Assembly: GCA_900552935.1 (NCBI GenBank)
Contig: USBN01000041.1
Coordinates: forward strand, 1 to 11,905
DNA from: an uncultured Coriobacteriaceae bacterium
GTDB taxonomy: Bacteria > Actinomycetota > Coriobacteriia > Coriobacteriales > Atopobiaceae
Reading direction: 5' to 3'
DNA: 11,905 nt
The notes beneath the pieces are model-generated. The model was not told the origin of the DNA, searched no databases, and saw only the letters and a program-made list of their open reading frames with translations. Numbering within the stretch: position 1 is the first letter of the stretch; the number at the start of each line of letters is the position of its first letter. The position numbers and the translations under genes were made by a program. Positions 1-6,683 of the stretch are shown here, piece after piece.

Positions 1-30
1 CCCCCGCTTCTCGCAGATTCTTTTGCCACC

Positions 31-1458
31 CTACTTACTACGGGGGCTTTGCTCTTTACCCAACTCAAGCGGCTCAAGCGCTAGCGCCGCCCCAGCGTCT
101 AAGAGAGCGTCACGATCGGTTTTGGTAGGCGCCTCTGCGCACACAAGCGCGGTGGGCGAAGAAGCGCTTGGCCGAACGAGCACCCATGCGTCGCCTTCGA
201 GCTCCACTCGAAGACTTCCCGCGGAGTGCGAAACGGAAACGGCCTTCATCCCCGCCATTTCCGCAGGATTCAGTCCGGGGAGGTAGTTTCTCAGCATCTG
301 GATGGCTCCTGCGCCCATGCGAACCTCGCGACGCCCGTAGTACATTCGCCCGAGCTCCTCATCGAGAGCATCAGATATCACGGAGAGCGGCCTGCCATCG
401 CGGGCAATGCAATCTGCCAGAACGGCGGCCGCAGCAAGAGCGTCGCGCTCGAGCCCAAGTGCAGGTATCCCGACCCCGCCCAGGGCATCACCCGCACACA
501 CGACGTTGCCGGCGAGCATCTCCTCGCGCATCCACATATAGCCGGCTGGGGTAACCGTCAATTGAAGACCGAGACGCGCCGCTTGCCTTCGCACGACAGA
601 TGAGACGAAAATCGGGACTACCATGCGCCCCGTAATCCCGCGCTCTCGCACGAGGTAGCCCATTATGAGAGCAAGCATTTTATGGGGCGTGACATATCGT
701 CCGCGCTCGTCAATGAGCGCGATGCGCTCACCCGCACCATCAATCGCAACGCCCCACGCGGCACCCTGGTCGCCAACCGCCTGTTCGCATTCGTCAATCC
801 ACGGTTCCGCGGCGTCAGGATGGAGGCCACCGAAGTCCTCCTCGTCATCCGCATGAATCTCGATGACACGCGCACCAAGCGAGCCCAGAAGACGGGCGGC
901 ATGCCCGCACATAGAACCGTACATCGGGTCGCACACGACAAGAGGGGCCTGCACGGCAATGGCGTCACCGTCGATAAAGCCCGAAGTACGCTCAAGATAG
1001 CGCGTCATAAGGTCAACAGGCTCAGCTTCGCCTCGCGCCGAGGGCAGCTCCGGCACGACATGGCTCTCGAGAACATCCGTGTCGCCGGACGTGGCGGGCG
1101 ACCCGTCTGCCATGCAGACGCGAATCCCAAAGTAGTCCGCAGGCTTATTCCCCGCCGTAAGCATGATTCCGCCAATGGCCTTGGAGTCCAGCCTCACAGC
1201 CTCGGCGAGCACACACGAGGGACAGCAGGCGTCTGAGACATAGCACGTAATACCGTGTCCGGCGACAACCTCAGCCATTTCGGGCGCAAGCGAACGAGAC
1301 AAAGACCGTGAATCAAAGCCAACGTAGACGCGAGCATCGGGATTCAGCTCATGGGCGAGTTCGCCAACAGCGTCCGCGATGCGCAGCGCGTCCTCGTATG
1401 GATCTCCGTCACCAACGCGCGCTTCCCACGCATCGCCAGTGAAGTTAATGACGTTCAT
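31..1458 (-). CDS. Alpha-D-phosphohexomutase (PGM/PMM) superfamily protein with degenerate catalytic loops
   Basis: A 475-residue protein, the normal length for the phosphoglucomutase/phosphomannomutase superfamily. The start is the ATG at 1458, preceded by GGAGG (1469-1473) ten bases away; the frame stays open upstream but there resembles no mutase. The family fold is clear: a first domain with VGFDSR (46-51) and GGIMLTAGNKP (96-106), a second around CDPMYG (176-181), a third around AIDGAGER (238-245), and a C-terminal domain with VRPSASSP (428-435). The canonical functional loops are altered. The phosphoserine loop TASHNP reads TAGNKP (no serine), the metal loop DxDxDR reads DGAGER, the sugar loop GEESGG reads GDALGG, and the phosphate loop RPSGTEP reads RPSASSP. 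Family knowledge says these residues carry phosphoryl transfer, magnesium binding and substrate binding, so mutase activity is doubtful. It follows galU by 103 bases, which suggests a role near glucose-1-phosphate/UDP-glucose metabolism, perhaps non-catalytic. Membership of the superfamily is near certain; the function is unknown. Confidence 0.93.
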   Translation of the reverse strand: MNVINFTGDAWEARVGDGDPYEDALRIADAVGELAHELNPDARVYVGFDSRSLSRSLAPEMAEVVAGHGITCYVSDACCPSCVLAEAVRLDSKAIGGIMLTAGNKPADYFGIRVCMADGSPATSGDTDVLESHVVPELPSARGEAEPVDLMTRYLERTSGFIDGDAIAVQAPLVVCDPMYGSMCGHAARLLGSLGARVIEIHADDEEDFGGLHPDAAEPWIDECEQAVGDQGAAWGVAIDGAGERIALIDERGRYVTPHKMLALIMGYLVRERGITGRMVVPIFVSSVVRRQAARLGLQLTVTPAGYMWMREEMLAGNVVCAGDALGGVGIPALGLERDALAAAAVLADCIARDGRPLSVISDALDEELGRMYYGRREVRMGAGAIQMLRNYLPGLNPAEMAGMKAVSVSHSAGSLRVELEGDAWVLVRPSASSPTALVCAEAPTKTDRDALLDAGAALALEPLELGKEQSPRSK

Positions 1459-1494
1459 AGCCGTATATCCTCCAAGATGACGGCAGGACAGTAA

Positions 1495-1528
1495 GCGACC
1501 CCACGGGCGCAAAGCCGCGCGGGGTCGC
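1495..1528 (-). other. Strong intercistronic hairpin between galU and the mutase-like gene
   Basis: GCGACCCC (1495-1502) and GGGGTCGC (1521-1528) form a perfect 8-bp stem, and two GCGC blocks inside the loop can extend it. The sequence downstream on the minus strand begins TTACTGTCC, so there is no proper U-tract. A classical intrinsic terminator is therefore unlikely. An RNA-processing or stability element, or a weak terminator that lowers expression of the downstream gene, fits better. Confidence 0.5.
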
Positions 1529-1561
1529 ATCGATACGCGTGCGGCACAAAGGCCTGGACAG

Positions 1562-2449
1562 CTAGCGGATGAGATCCGCCGCTGCGCCAAGGGCCTCGAG
1601 GAACTCCGCACGAGTCGAGGGATCCTCAAGCGCGGCACGAGCGGCAACGCCAGCCCAGGCAGCCGGGGTCCCTGTGTCACGGCCCTCGTCAACATCGACC
1701 ACGATGGCGTACATCTCCTCTTCGTTGAGAAGGCGGAGCATGGCGTCAGTGAGCTGAACCTCGCCACCGGCACCGGGGCCCTGCGTCGCAAGAAGCTCCA
1801 TTACGCGGGGAGAAAGCAGGTAGCGACCCACGATGAAGAGATGGCTGGGAGCGTCCTCGGGAGCAGGCTTCTCGACCATATTACCCACGAGCCAGACGGC
1901 ACCCGGGGCCTCGGGGTCACCGCCGGAAACGCACTTCCCCCCGATAATGCCGTAACGCGAGACCTCGTCAGCCGGAACGACGCCCACCGCGATGACCGAG
2001 GCGCCGTCATGGGTATCAGAGACCTCCTTCATGCGACGACACATCTCGTGATCGGGCACGAAATAGTCGCCAAGAAGAATCAGGAAAGGATCGTCGTCCA
2101 TGGCGGGCGCAGCCTGCAACACCGCGTGGCCGAGGCCCAAAGGCTCATCCTGATAGACGAAAGATACGGGCAGCGAAGCAGCGCGCTCGACACCCGCCGC
2201 AAGGTCTTCCTTGTCGCGCGAACGCAGGAGCTCTTCCAGCTCTCCATTCTTGGCAAAGTGCTCTTCAATGGCAGGCTTATCGTGAGAGTTGACGATAACA
2301 ACGCCGTCAACCCCTTCAACCGCAAGGGCCTCCTCAACGACATGTTGAATCACAGGCAGGCCCTGAACGGGCAGGAGCTCCTTGGGAACCGCCTTGGTGG
2401 CAGGAAGAAAGCGAGTGCCAAGACCAGCGGCAGGGATGATTGCCTTCAC
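1562..2449 (-). CDS. galU: UTP-glucose-1-phosphate uridylyltransferase (UDP-glucose pyrophosphorylase)
   Basis: Cytoplasmic enzyme that makes UDP-glucose and pyrophosphate from UTP and glucose-1-phosphate, supplying glucosyl units for cell-envelope polysaccharides, glycolipids and galactose metabolism. The 295-residue product starts at the GTG at 2449, which gives the family N-terminus MKAIIPAAGLGTR; a purine-rich ribosome site (GGAGAATGGAG) lies just upstream. The longer open frame up to 2545 adds arginine-rich sequence unlike the family. Visible motifs are the nucleotide-binding GLGTRFLPATK (9-19) with PKELLP (22-27), EPLGLGHAV (102-110), the LLGDYFV segment (125-131) with the probable metal-binding Asp128, EKPAPEDAPS, and GGEVQLTDA. 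Length and motif order are complete. It lies between the DtxR-type regulator and the mutase-like gene on the same strand. The 221-base upstream gap suggests its own promoter, but no convincing -35/-10 pair was found. Confidence 0.95.
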   Translation of the reverse strand: MKAIIPAAGLGTRFLPATKAVPKELLPVQGLPVIQHVVEEALAVEGVDGVVIVNSHDKPAIEEHFAKNGELEELLRSRDKEDLAAGVERAASLPVSFVYQDEPLGLGHAVLQAAPAMDDDPFLILLGDYFVPDHEMCRRMKEVSDTHDGASVIAVGVVPADEVSRYGIIGGKCVSGGDPEAPGAVWLVGNMVEKPAPEDAPSHLFIVGRYLLSPRVMELLATQGPGAGGEVQLTDAMLRLLNEEEMYAIVVDVDEGRDTGTPAAWAGVAARAALEDPSTRAEFLEALGAAADLIR

Positions 2450-2670
2450 GATGCTCCATTCTCCGACGCGCAACCCACACGCGCGGGACCGACGCCACGC
2501 GCGCAACGGTCCATGATCTGGTGTGTGGGATGGTACCGCCGCCACGCTGTGGTTGGGCGGTCTTCATACAAAGAGCGGGGCGCGTTCGGCAGACGTGAAC
2601 GCATCCCGCTCATACGGTTCTAATTTGGGCGTCCGCACACGCCGGCCTCACACAGCCGCCAGACAGCAGC
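2450..2670 (-). other. Regulator-galU intergenic region with two hairpins
   Basis: This 221-base gap holds no convincing gene. Two inverted repeats stand out. GCGTTC/GAACGC (2582-2587 and 2597-2602) has a 9-base loop. ACCGCC/GGCGGT (2535-2540 and 2556-2561) has an inner CCAC/GTGG stem. Neither is followed by a T-run on the minus strand, so they are not clear terminators. Transcription of the regulator may end here or continue into galU; the sequence does not decide. Confidence 0.35.
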
Positions 2671-3090
2671 CTATTTGCTATCGATGGCAACGCCCTGACG
2701 CTCTAGATAGTCCATGAGACGCCGAGTCGTGTCCTCGGACAGGGCGTGTTCCATGAGGCACGCCTCTTCGTCCGCAACGTCCTCCTCCACGCCCAGCTCG
2801 TGATTTAGGAAGCTCCTAAGCATGCGGTGACGACGCCAAACGCGCGCGGCATACTCGCGGCCTTCTTCCGTCAGCTCGACACGGCCATAGCGAGTCTGCT
2901 CGACGAAACCGCCTTCCTTTAGGGCGGAGAGCGCCTTGTTCACGCTCGCCTTCGAGACGTCAAGTCGCTCCGAAACGTCTACCGAGCGAACGGCATTGTC
3001 GCCAGGATGCTCGAGTAGAACGCAATAGATTGCCTCGAGATAGTCCTCACCGGCGTTCGAAAGCTCATGCCCCTCGTTCTTAGCCCTCAT
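2671..3090 (-). CDS. DtxR/MntR-family metal-dependent transcriptional regulator
   Basis: A 139-residue DNA-binding repressor of the iron/manganese-sensing DtxR family, expected to bind promoter operators as a metal-loaded dimer. The start is the ATG at 3090, with GGAGG seven bases upstream (3098-3102); in-frame sequence further upstream is unrelated. Residues about 10-75 form the winged helix-turn-helix, with recognition-helix sequence VSKASVNKALSALKEGGFV (45-63) and wing YGRVELTEEG. Residues from about 78 form the metal-binding and dimerisation domain. Candidate metal ligands by family pattern are Asp16 and Glu19 (EDYLEAIY), His88 (RRHRML), and Cys111, Glu114 and His115 (EACLMEH). Asp16 is the MntR-like choice at the first position, while Cys111 is the DtxR-like choice. 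There is no C-terminal SH3-like domain, as in short MntR-type members. The metal and targets cannot be read from the sequence; no transporter gene lies in the window. Confidence 0.92.
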   Translation of the reverse strand: MRAKNEGHELSNAGEDYLEAIYCVLLEHPGDNAVRSVDVSERLDVSKASVNKALSALKEGGFVEQTRYGRVELTEEGREYAARVWRRHRMLRSFLNHELGVEEDVADEEACLMEHALSEDTTRRLMDYLERQGVAIDSK

Positions 3091-3121
3091 GCCAATACCT
3101 CCAGCTTTTGAAAGGCCCCCT

Positions 3122-3149
3122 GTAAGCCACGGAAGAACGCACGGCTTAC
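3122..3149 (-). promoter_or_regulatory. Inverted repeat upstream of the DtxR-type gene (operator or RNA hairpin)
   Basis: GTAAGCC (3122-3128) and GGCTTAC (3143-3149) form a perfect 7-base inverted repeat separated by 14 bases. It lies 32-59 bases before the regulator start codon and just downstream of a candidate promoter; the palindrome TATGCATA (3150-3157) adjoins it. It does not match the textbook DtxR or MntR operator. It could be an autoregulatory operator, an mRNA hairpin, or a weak terminator without a T-run. Confidence 0.35.
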
Positions 3150-3160
3150 TATGCATACAG

Positions 3161-3190
3161 ATTATTTTACCGAGGATCCGCCAGCGACAA
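3161..3190 (-). promoter_or_regulatory. Candidate sigma70-type promoter for the DtxR-type gene
   Basis: Read on the minus strand, TTGTCG (3190-3185) and AATAAT (3166-3161) are separated by 18 bases, with 4/6 and 5/6 matches to the -35 and -10 consensus. The predicted start, near 3154, falls at the palindrome and inverted repeat before the regulator. It overlaps the 3' end of the small membrane-protein gene. The AT-rich -10 stands out in GC-rich surroundings. Confidence 0.35.
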
Positions 3191-3362
3191 CGATGCCGCA
3201 TATGACGGCAAGAACCACCCCAAGCGCAACCGCCACCATGATGATCGCGCGCCTCCTGGACGTGCGGCGAACCATGCGCTCGTGGTAAGAGGACCCCGAA
3301 GTCGTGCGATCGAAGTCGTAGAAGCCAGTCTTGCCCGGATCCCATTCAGAGTGCGCGGCCAT
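3162..3362 (-). CDS. Small single-pass membrane protein, unknown function
   Basis: A 66-residue protein that I do not recognise as a named family. Its N-terminal half is hydrophilic (WDPGKTGFYDFDRTTSG, residues 7-23). A strongly basic stretch follows (Arg32, Arg33, Arg36-38), then one hydrophobic helix at about residues 39-60 and a short SSVK tail. By the positive-inside rule the N-terminus should be cytoplasmic and the tail outside. The gene begins three bases after the murA stop codon, with a GAGG ribosome site inside the end of murA, so translational coupling with murA is likely. That position and its opening within otherwise tight genes argue for a real gene. A link with cell-wall synthesis is only suggested by the neighbour. 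Its end overlaps a candidate promoter for the next gene. Confidence 0.75.
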   Translation of the reverse strand: MAAHSEWDPGKTGFYDFDRTTSGSSYHERMVRRTSRRRAIIMVAVALGVVLAVICGIVVAGGSSVK

Positions 3363-3365
3363 GCG

Positions 3366-4646
3366 TTAGTCCTCGATCTCGACGTCAGGAACCGTATCGC
3401 GCCACACCTTCGCGCCGAGCGCGCCGAGCTTGTCTACGAAGTGCTCATAGCCGCGCTCGATGTGATGGATGGCAGAAACCGTGGTCTCCCCCTCCGCCAC
3501 AAGGCCGGCGAGCACAAGCGCCGCTCCGCCGCGCAGATCGGGGGACTCAACCTGGGCTCCGGAAAGGCCCTCGACACCACGAACGATGGCATGATGGCCC
3601 TCTACGCGGATATCAGCTCCCATGCGGGCAATCTCGCCGGCAAACATGAAGCGATTCTCGAAGATATTCTCGGTGATAACGCACTGACCATCCGAAAGAG
3701 CGAGCATGGCCATGGTCTGAGCCTGCATATCCGTTGGGAAGCCAGGGAACGGCAGCGTCTGGATGTCCACGGCCTTAAGGCGCGAGTCCGCGGAGGCAAT
3801 GACGCCATCCTCCTCGCGCTCGATGCGCATGCCCATGGCTTCGTACTTCTTGAGAACAAGACCGAGGTGCTCGGGCTTGAAGCCAGTAACGTGAATGGGG
3901 CCGCCGGTCATGCCCGCAGCGGCAATGAAGGTGCCAGCCTCGATACGATCGCCAACGACGGCATGCGTGACGGGATGGAGCGCAGCGACGCCCTCAATCT
4001 GAATGACGGGGGTACCCGCGCCGGTGATCTTCGCGCCCATCTCGTTAAGCATGTTGGCGAGATCGACAATCTCAGGCTCACGAGCGGCGTTGTCGATAAT
4101 CGTGGTGCCGCTCGCGTGAACGGAGGCCATGATCAGGTTCTCCGTCGCGCCAACACTCGCGAATTCAAGGGTGACGTTGGCGCCAACGATGCCATTGGGC
4201 GCACTGGCATGCATGTTGCCGTGGGTCGTCTCGAAGTGCACGCCAAGCGCCTCAAGGCCAAGGATATGCATGTCGATCTTGCGAGCTCCGAGGTTGCATC
4301 CGCCGGGCATGGCGATAACGGCCTTGCCAAAGCGAGCCAGGAGCGGGCCCATAACGGCCGTCGAGGCACGCATCTTGACGACGAGCTCGTACGGTGCTTC
4401 CCACTTGTCCACGTTCGTGGTATCGATGACGAGCGTGTGCTCATCCAGAACGTCTATCTTGGCGCCGAGACGCTTGAGGACCTTACCCATGACATGGACA
4501 TCGGAGATGTTGGGGACATTCGTGAGCGTATTCACGCCCGGAGCCATGATGGTCGCCGCCATGAGCTTGAGCGCCGAGTTCTTAGCACCCTCGACCCTGA
4601 CCTCACCGGTAATGGGATGCCCACCCTCAACCTTGATGACGTCCAT
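3366..4646 (-). CDS. murA: UDP-N-acetylglucosamine 1-carboxyvinyltransferase
   Basis: Cytoplasmic enzyme that transfers enolpyruvate from phosphoenolpyruvate to UDP-GlcNAc, the first committed step of peptidoglycan synthesis and the target of fosfomycin. The open frame extends to an ATG at 4670, but the ATG at 4646 is preceded by a GGAGGAGG ribosome site and gives the family N-terminus MDVIKVEGG, so the product is 426 residues, the usual MurA length. Key residues are present: Lys22 in VEGAKN, the active-site Cys117 in MPGGCNLGARKID (a Cys-to-Asp change here is the known fosfomycin-insensitive form, and it is not seen), and Asp306 in FPTDMQAQ. GDRIEAGTFIAAAG (232-245) and LRGGAALVLAGL (371-382) are also typical. 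It lies downstream of atpC across a 112-base gap with a strong hairpin, and directly upstream of the small membrane-protein gene. Proximity of atpC and murA is also known in other actinobacteria. Confidence 0.97.
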   Translation of the reverse strand: MDVIKVEGGHPITGEVRVEGAKNSALKLMAATIMAPGVNTLTNVPNISDVHVMGKVLKRLGAKIDVLDEHTLVIDTTNVDKWEAPYELVVKMRASTAVMGPLLARFGKAVIAMPGGCNLGARKIDMHILGLEALGVHFETTHGNMHASAPNGIVGANVTLEFASVGATENLIMASVHASGTTIIDNAAREPEIVDLANMLNEMGAKITGAGTPVIQIEGVAALHPVTHAVVGDRIEAGTFIAAAGMTGGPIHVTGFKPEHLGLVLKKYEAMGMRIEREEDGVIASADSRLKAVDIQTLPFPGFPTDMQAQTMAMLALSDGQCVITENIFENRFMFAGEIARMGADIRVEGHHAIVRGVEGLSGAQVESPDLRGGAALVLAGLVAEGETTVSAIHHIERGYEHFVDKLGALGAKVWRDTVPDVEIED

Positions 4647-4649
4647 GTT

Positions 4650-4657
4650 CCTCCTCC
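4650..4657 (-). promoter_or_regulatory. Ribosome binding site fixing the murA start
   Basis: On the minus strand GGAGGAGG is followed by AAC and then the ATG at 4646. This excludes the in-frame ATG at 4670, which would place the site inside the coding sequence and add eight residues not found at the MurA N-terminus. Confidence 0.8.
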
Positions 4658-4675
4658 GTTGGCCTTCCATGACAA

Positions 4676-4703
4676 GATGGGCGCCCGCACGCGGACGCCC
4701 ATC
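4676..4703 (-). other. Strong hairpin between atpC and murA
   Basis: GATGGGCG and CGCCCATC form an 8-bp stem that continues through a G-T position into CCGC/GCGG with a 2-base loop, about 13 pairs in all. The following minus-strand bases are TTGTCATGG, with no real U-tract. It may be an imperfect terminator of the atp operon, a processing site that separates atp from murA mRNA, or a structured murA leader. Upstream of it, TTGACT (-35-like) lies in the atpC-murA gap, but no good -10 at 16-18 bases follows. Confidence 0.5.
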
Positions 4704-4758
4704 GGGTTACATCCATTGCCTAATTGTAATCGAGTCAAGCCTCAAGGATGCCAATTGG

Positions 4759-5190
4759 CTAATGCTTAAGCTTGCCAGCCTTCTCTGCCTGGGCGAGAAG
4801 CTGATTGCACCAGGCAATCTTATTCTCGTAGTAGGCGCGCTGGTGATCGTCCTCAGGGAGGGCGTCCCTCGACTCTTCGGCAGCCTTACGAGTGGCCAGA
4901 ACGACATTCGGCTCGATGTCATCCTCGCGACGAGCGTGATCGGCGATAACGACGACGGTGTTTTTGTGCACCTCGGCATAACCACCAGAAACCACGACAC
5001 GACGCACGCCGCCGCCATCCTCCGGCAGAAGGTTCATGCGAACCACGCCGTTGCCCAGGGCGCAAATCTCTGAAGCGTGGCCGGGGAGGATGCCGAGCTC
5101 GCCCGTGTACGTTGCGAGCACAACCGAGGCGACCTTACCCTCGAAGATCTGCTTGTCAGGCCTCACAAACTTGCAGGTTAGGTAGCCCAT
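4759..5190 (-). CDS. atpC: F1F0 ATP synthase epsilon subunit
   Basis: A 143-residue subunit of the F1 central stalk; it binds gamma and the c-ring and, through its C-terminal helices, can inhibit ATP hydrolysis. Residues 1-88 form the beta-sandwich domain with the family signature GELGILPGHA (30-39) and VVVSGGYAEV (65-74). Residues about 90-140 form the two-helix C-terminal domain (EESRDALPEDD, then a helix with NQLLAQAEKAGK). It is the last gene of the operon and starts 11 bases after the atpD stop with a G-rich but imperfect ribosome site, so coupling to atpD is likely. Both domains are complete. Confidence 0.97.
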   Translation of the reverse strand: MGYLTCKFVRPDKQIFEGKVASVVLATYTGELGILPGHASEICALGNGVVRMNLLPEDGGGVRRVVVSGGYAEVHKNTVVVIADHARREDDIEPNVVLATRKAAEESRDALPEDDHQRAYYENKIAWCNQLLAQAEKAGKLKH

Positions 5191-5201
5191 CAGATCCGCC
5201 C

Positions 5202-6683
5202 CTACTCAGCCGCGTTCTCGGCAGCAGCCATCTTGGCGGCGCGATCGCGCACGTCATCGATGGTGCTGGCGTAGCGGAAGGCCTGCTCGGGAATGTCGTC
5301 GCACTCGCCGTCAACGATAGCGGCGAAGGAGCGAACGGTGTCCTCGATGTGGCAGTACACGCCCGGGTTGCCCGTGAACTTCTCGGCGACGTGGAAGGAC
5401 TGCGAGAGGAACTGCTGGATCTTACGCGCGCGGTCAACGACCAGGCGCTGCTCCTCAGAGAGCTCGTCCATACCAAGAATCGCGATGATGTCCTGAAGGT
5501 CGGTGTACTCCTGCAGGGTCTCCTGAACGGCGGTGGCCACACGATAGTGCTCGTCACCGACGACACTGGGATCGAGGGCGTCAGACGAGCTCGCCAGCGG
5601 GTCGACTGCCGGGTAAATGCCAAGCGAGGCGATGTTACGCGACAGAACCGTCGTGGCGTCGAGGTGCGTGAACGTCGTGGCAGGAGCCGGGTCGGTAAGG
5701 TCGTCGGCGGGGACGTAGACGGCCTGAACCGAGGTGATCGAGCCTTCCTTGGTCGACGTGATTCGCTCCTGCAGGTCGCCCATCTCGGTGGCCAGCGTGG
5801 GCTGGTAACCAACGGCGGACGGCATACGGCCGAGAAGTGCGGAGACCTCGGAGCCTGCCTGGGAGAAGCGGAAGATGTTGTCGATGAACAGAAGGACGTC
5901 CTGGCCCTGGTCACGGAAGTACTCAGCCGTGGTGAGGCCAGCGAGGCCGACACGCAGACGTGCTCCAGGCGGCTCGTTCATCTGACCGTAGACGAGACAG
6001 GTCTTGTTGATGACGCCAGACTCGCTCATCTCAAGGTACAGGTCAGTGCCCTCACGGGTGCGTTCGCCGACGCCGGTGAACACCGAGGTGCCGCCGTGCT
6101 CCTGGGCGAGGTTGTTGATGAGCTCCTGAATCAGGACCGTCTTGCCGACGCCTGCGCCGCCGAACAGACCGGTCTTACCACCACGAACATAGGGCTCGAG
6201 AAGGTCGATGGCCTTGATGCCGGTCTCGAAGATCTCGGTCTGGGTGGTGATGTCCTCGAACTGCGGAGCAGGACGGTGAATCGGGTAAAGCTGCATGTTT
6301 TCCGGCATGGGCATGCCGTCAACAGGCTTACCAGCAACGTTCCAGACGCGGCCAAGGGTCTGAGGGCCGACGGGCATCATCATCGGGGCACCCGTGTCGT
6401 GAACACGGAGACCGCGCTGAAGACCGTCGGTAGAGGCCATGGCGACGCAACGAACGATGTTACCCGGAAGCAGGCTCTCGACCTCAAGCGTGAGGTTGAT
6501 GGCGCCAATCGGGGTCTCGCCCTTGACGGTAAGGGCGTTATAGATCGCGGGGACATCGTCGTCGAACTTAACGTCGACGATGGAGCCCACGACGCTGATG
6601 ATAGTGCCGTCTCCGACACTACGGTGCTTGATATCGAGGGCCGCCTCCTCGAGCACCGACCTCTTCTCAGTGGTTTCTGACAT
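5202..6683 (-). CDS. atpD: F1F0 ATP synthase beta subunit (catalytic)
   Basis: The catalytic F1 subunit that makes or hydrolyses ATP at the alpha-beta interfaces; 493 residues, slightly long because about 20 residues precede the first family strand. Visible motifs are the P-loop GGAGVGKT (175-182), GERTREGTD (206-214) with catalytic Glu207, Walker B LLFIDNIFRF (264-273) with Asp268, the ATP synthase signature PAVDPLASSS (358-367), and DELSEEQ (406-412), the beta-lever (DELSEED-type) region. The ATG overlaps the atpG stop by one base (TAATG), which fixes the start and implies translational coupling, so the N-terminal extension MSETTEKRSVLEEAALDIKH is probably real. Confidence 0.99.
   Translation of the reverse strand: MSETTEKRSVLEEAALDIKHRSVGDGTIISVVGSIVDVKFDDDVPAIYNALTVKGETPIGAINLTLEVESLLPGNIVRCVAMASTDGLQRGLRVHDTGAPMMMPVGPQTLGRVWNVAGKPVDGMPMPENMQLYPIHRPAPQFEDITTQTEIFETGIKAIDLLEPYVRGGKTGLFGGAGVGKTVLIQELINNLAQEHGGTSVFTGVGERTREGTDLYLEMSESGVINKTCLVYGQMNEPPGARLRVGLAGLTTAEYFRDQGQDVLLFIDNIFRFSQAGSEVSALLGRMPSAVGYQPTLATEMGDLQERITSTKEGSITSVQAVYVPADDLTDPAPATTFTHLDATTVLSRNIASLGIYPAVDPLASSSDALDPSVVGDEHYRVATAVQETLQEYTDLQDIIAILGMDELSEEQRLVVDRARKIQQFLSQSFHVAEKFTGNPGVYCHIEDTVRSFAAIVDGECDDIPEQAFRYASTIDDVRDRAAKMAAAENAAE

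Noticed and set aside
1..46. CCCCCG (1-6) complementary to CGGGGG (41-46) around the end of the mutase-like gene
   Set aside because: The loop would be 34 bases and there is no T-run on either strand inside the window, so a terminator cannot be supported; the window edge hides what follows.
1459..1791. N-terminal extension of the mutase-like gene to 1791
   Set aside because: It overlaps the C-terminal coding part of galU in another frame, and the added sequence is basic shadow sequence. GGAGG at 1469-1473 supports the ATG at 1458.
2450..2545. N-terminal extension of galU to an ATG at 2545
   Set aside because: The added 32 residues are arginine-rich and precede the exact family start MKAIIPAAGLGTR; the GTG at 2449 has its own purine-rich ribosome site.
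3282..4769. Long plus-strand open frame (about 495 codons) opposite murA
   Set aside because: It is the antisense shadow of murA, whose protein has full family motifs and a strong ribosome site. The plus-strand translation is charged low-complexity sequence without recognisable motifs, typical of GC-rich codon use.
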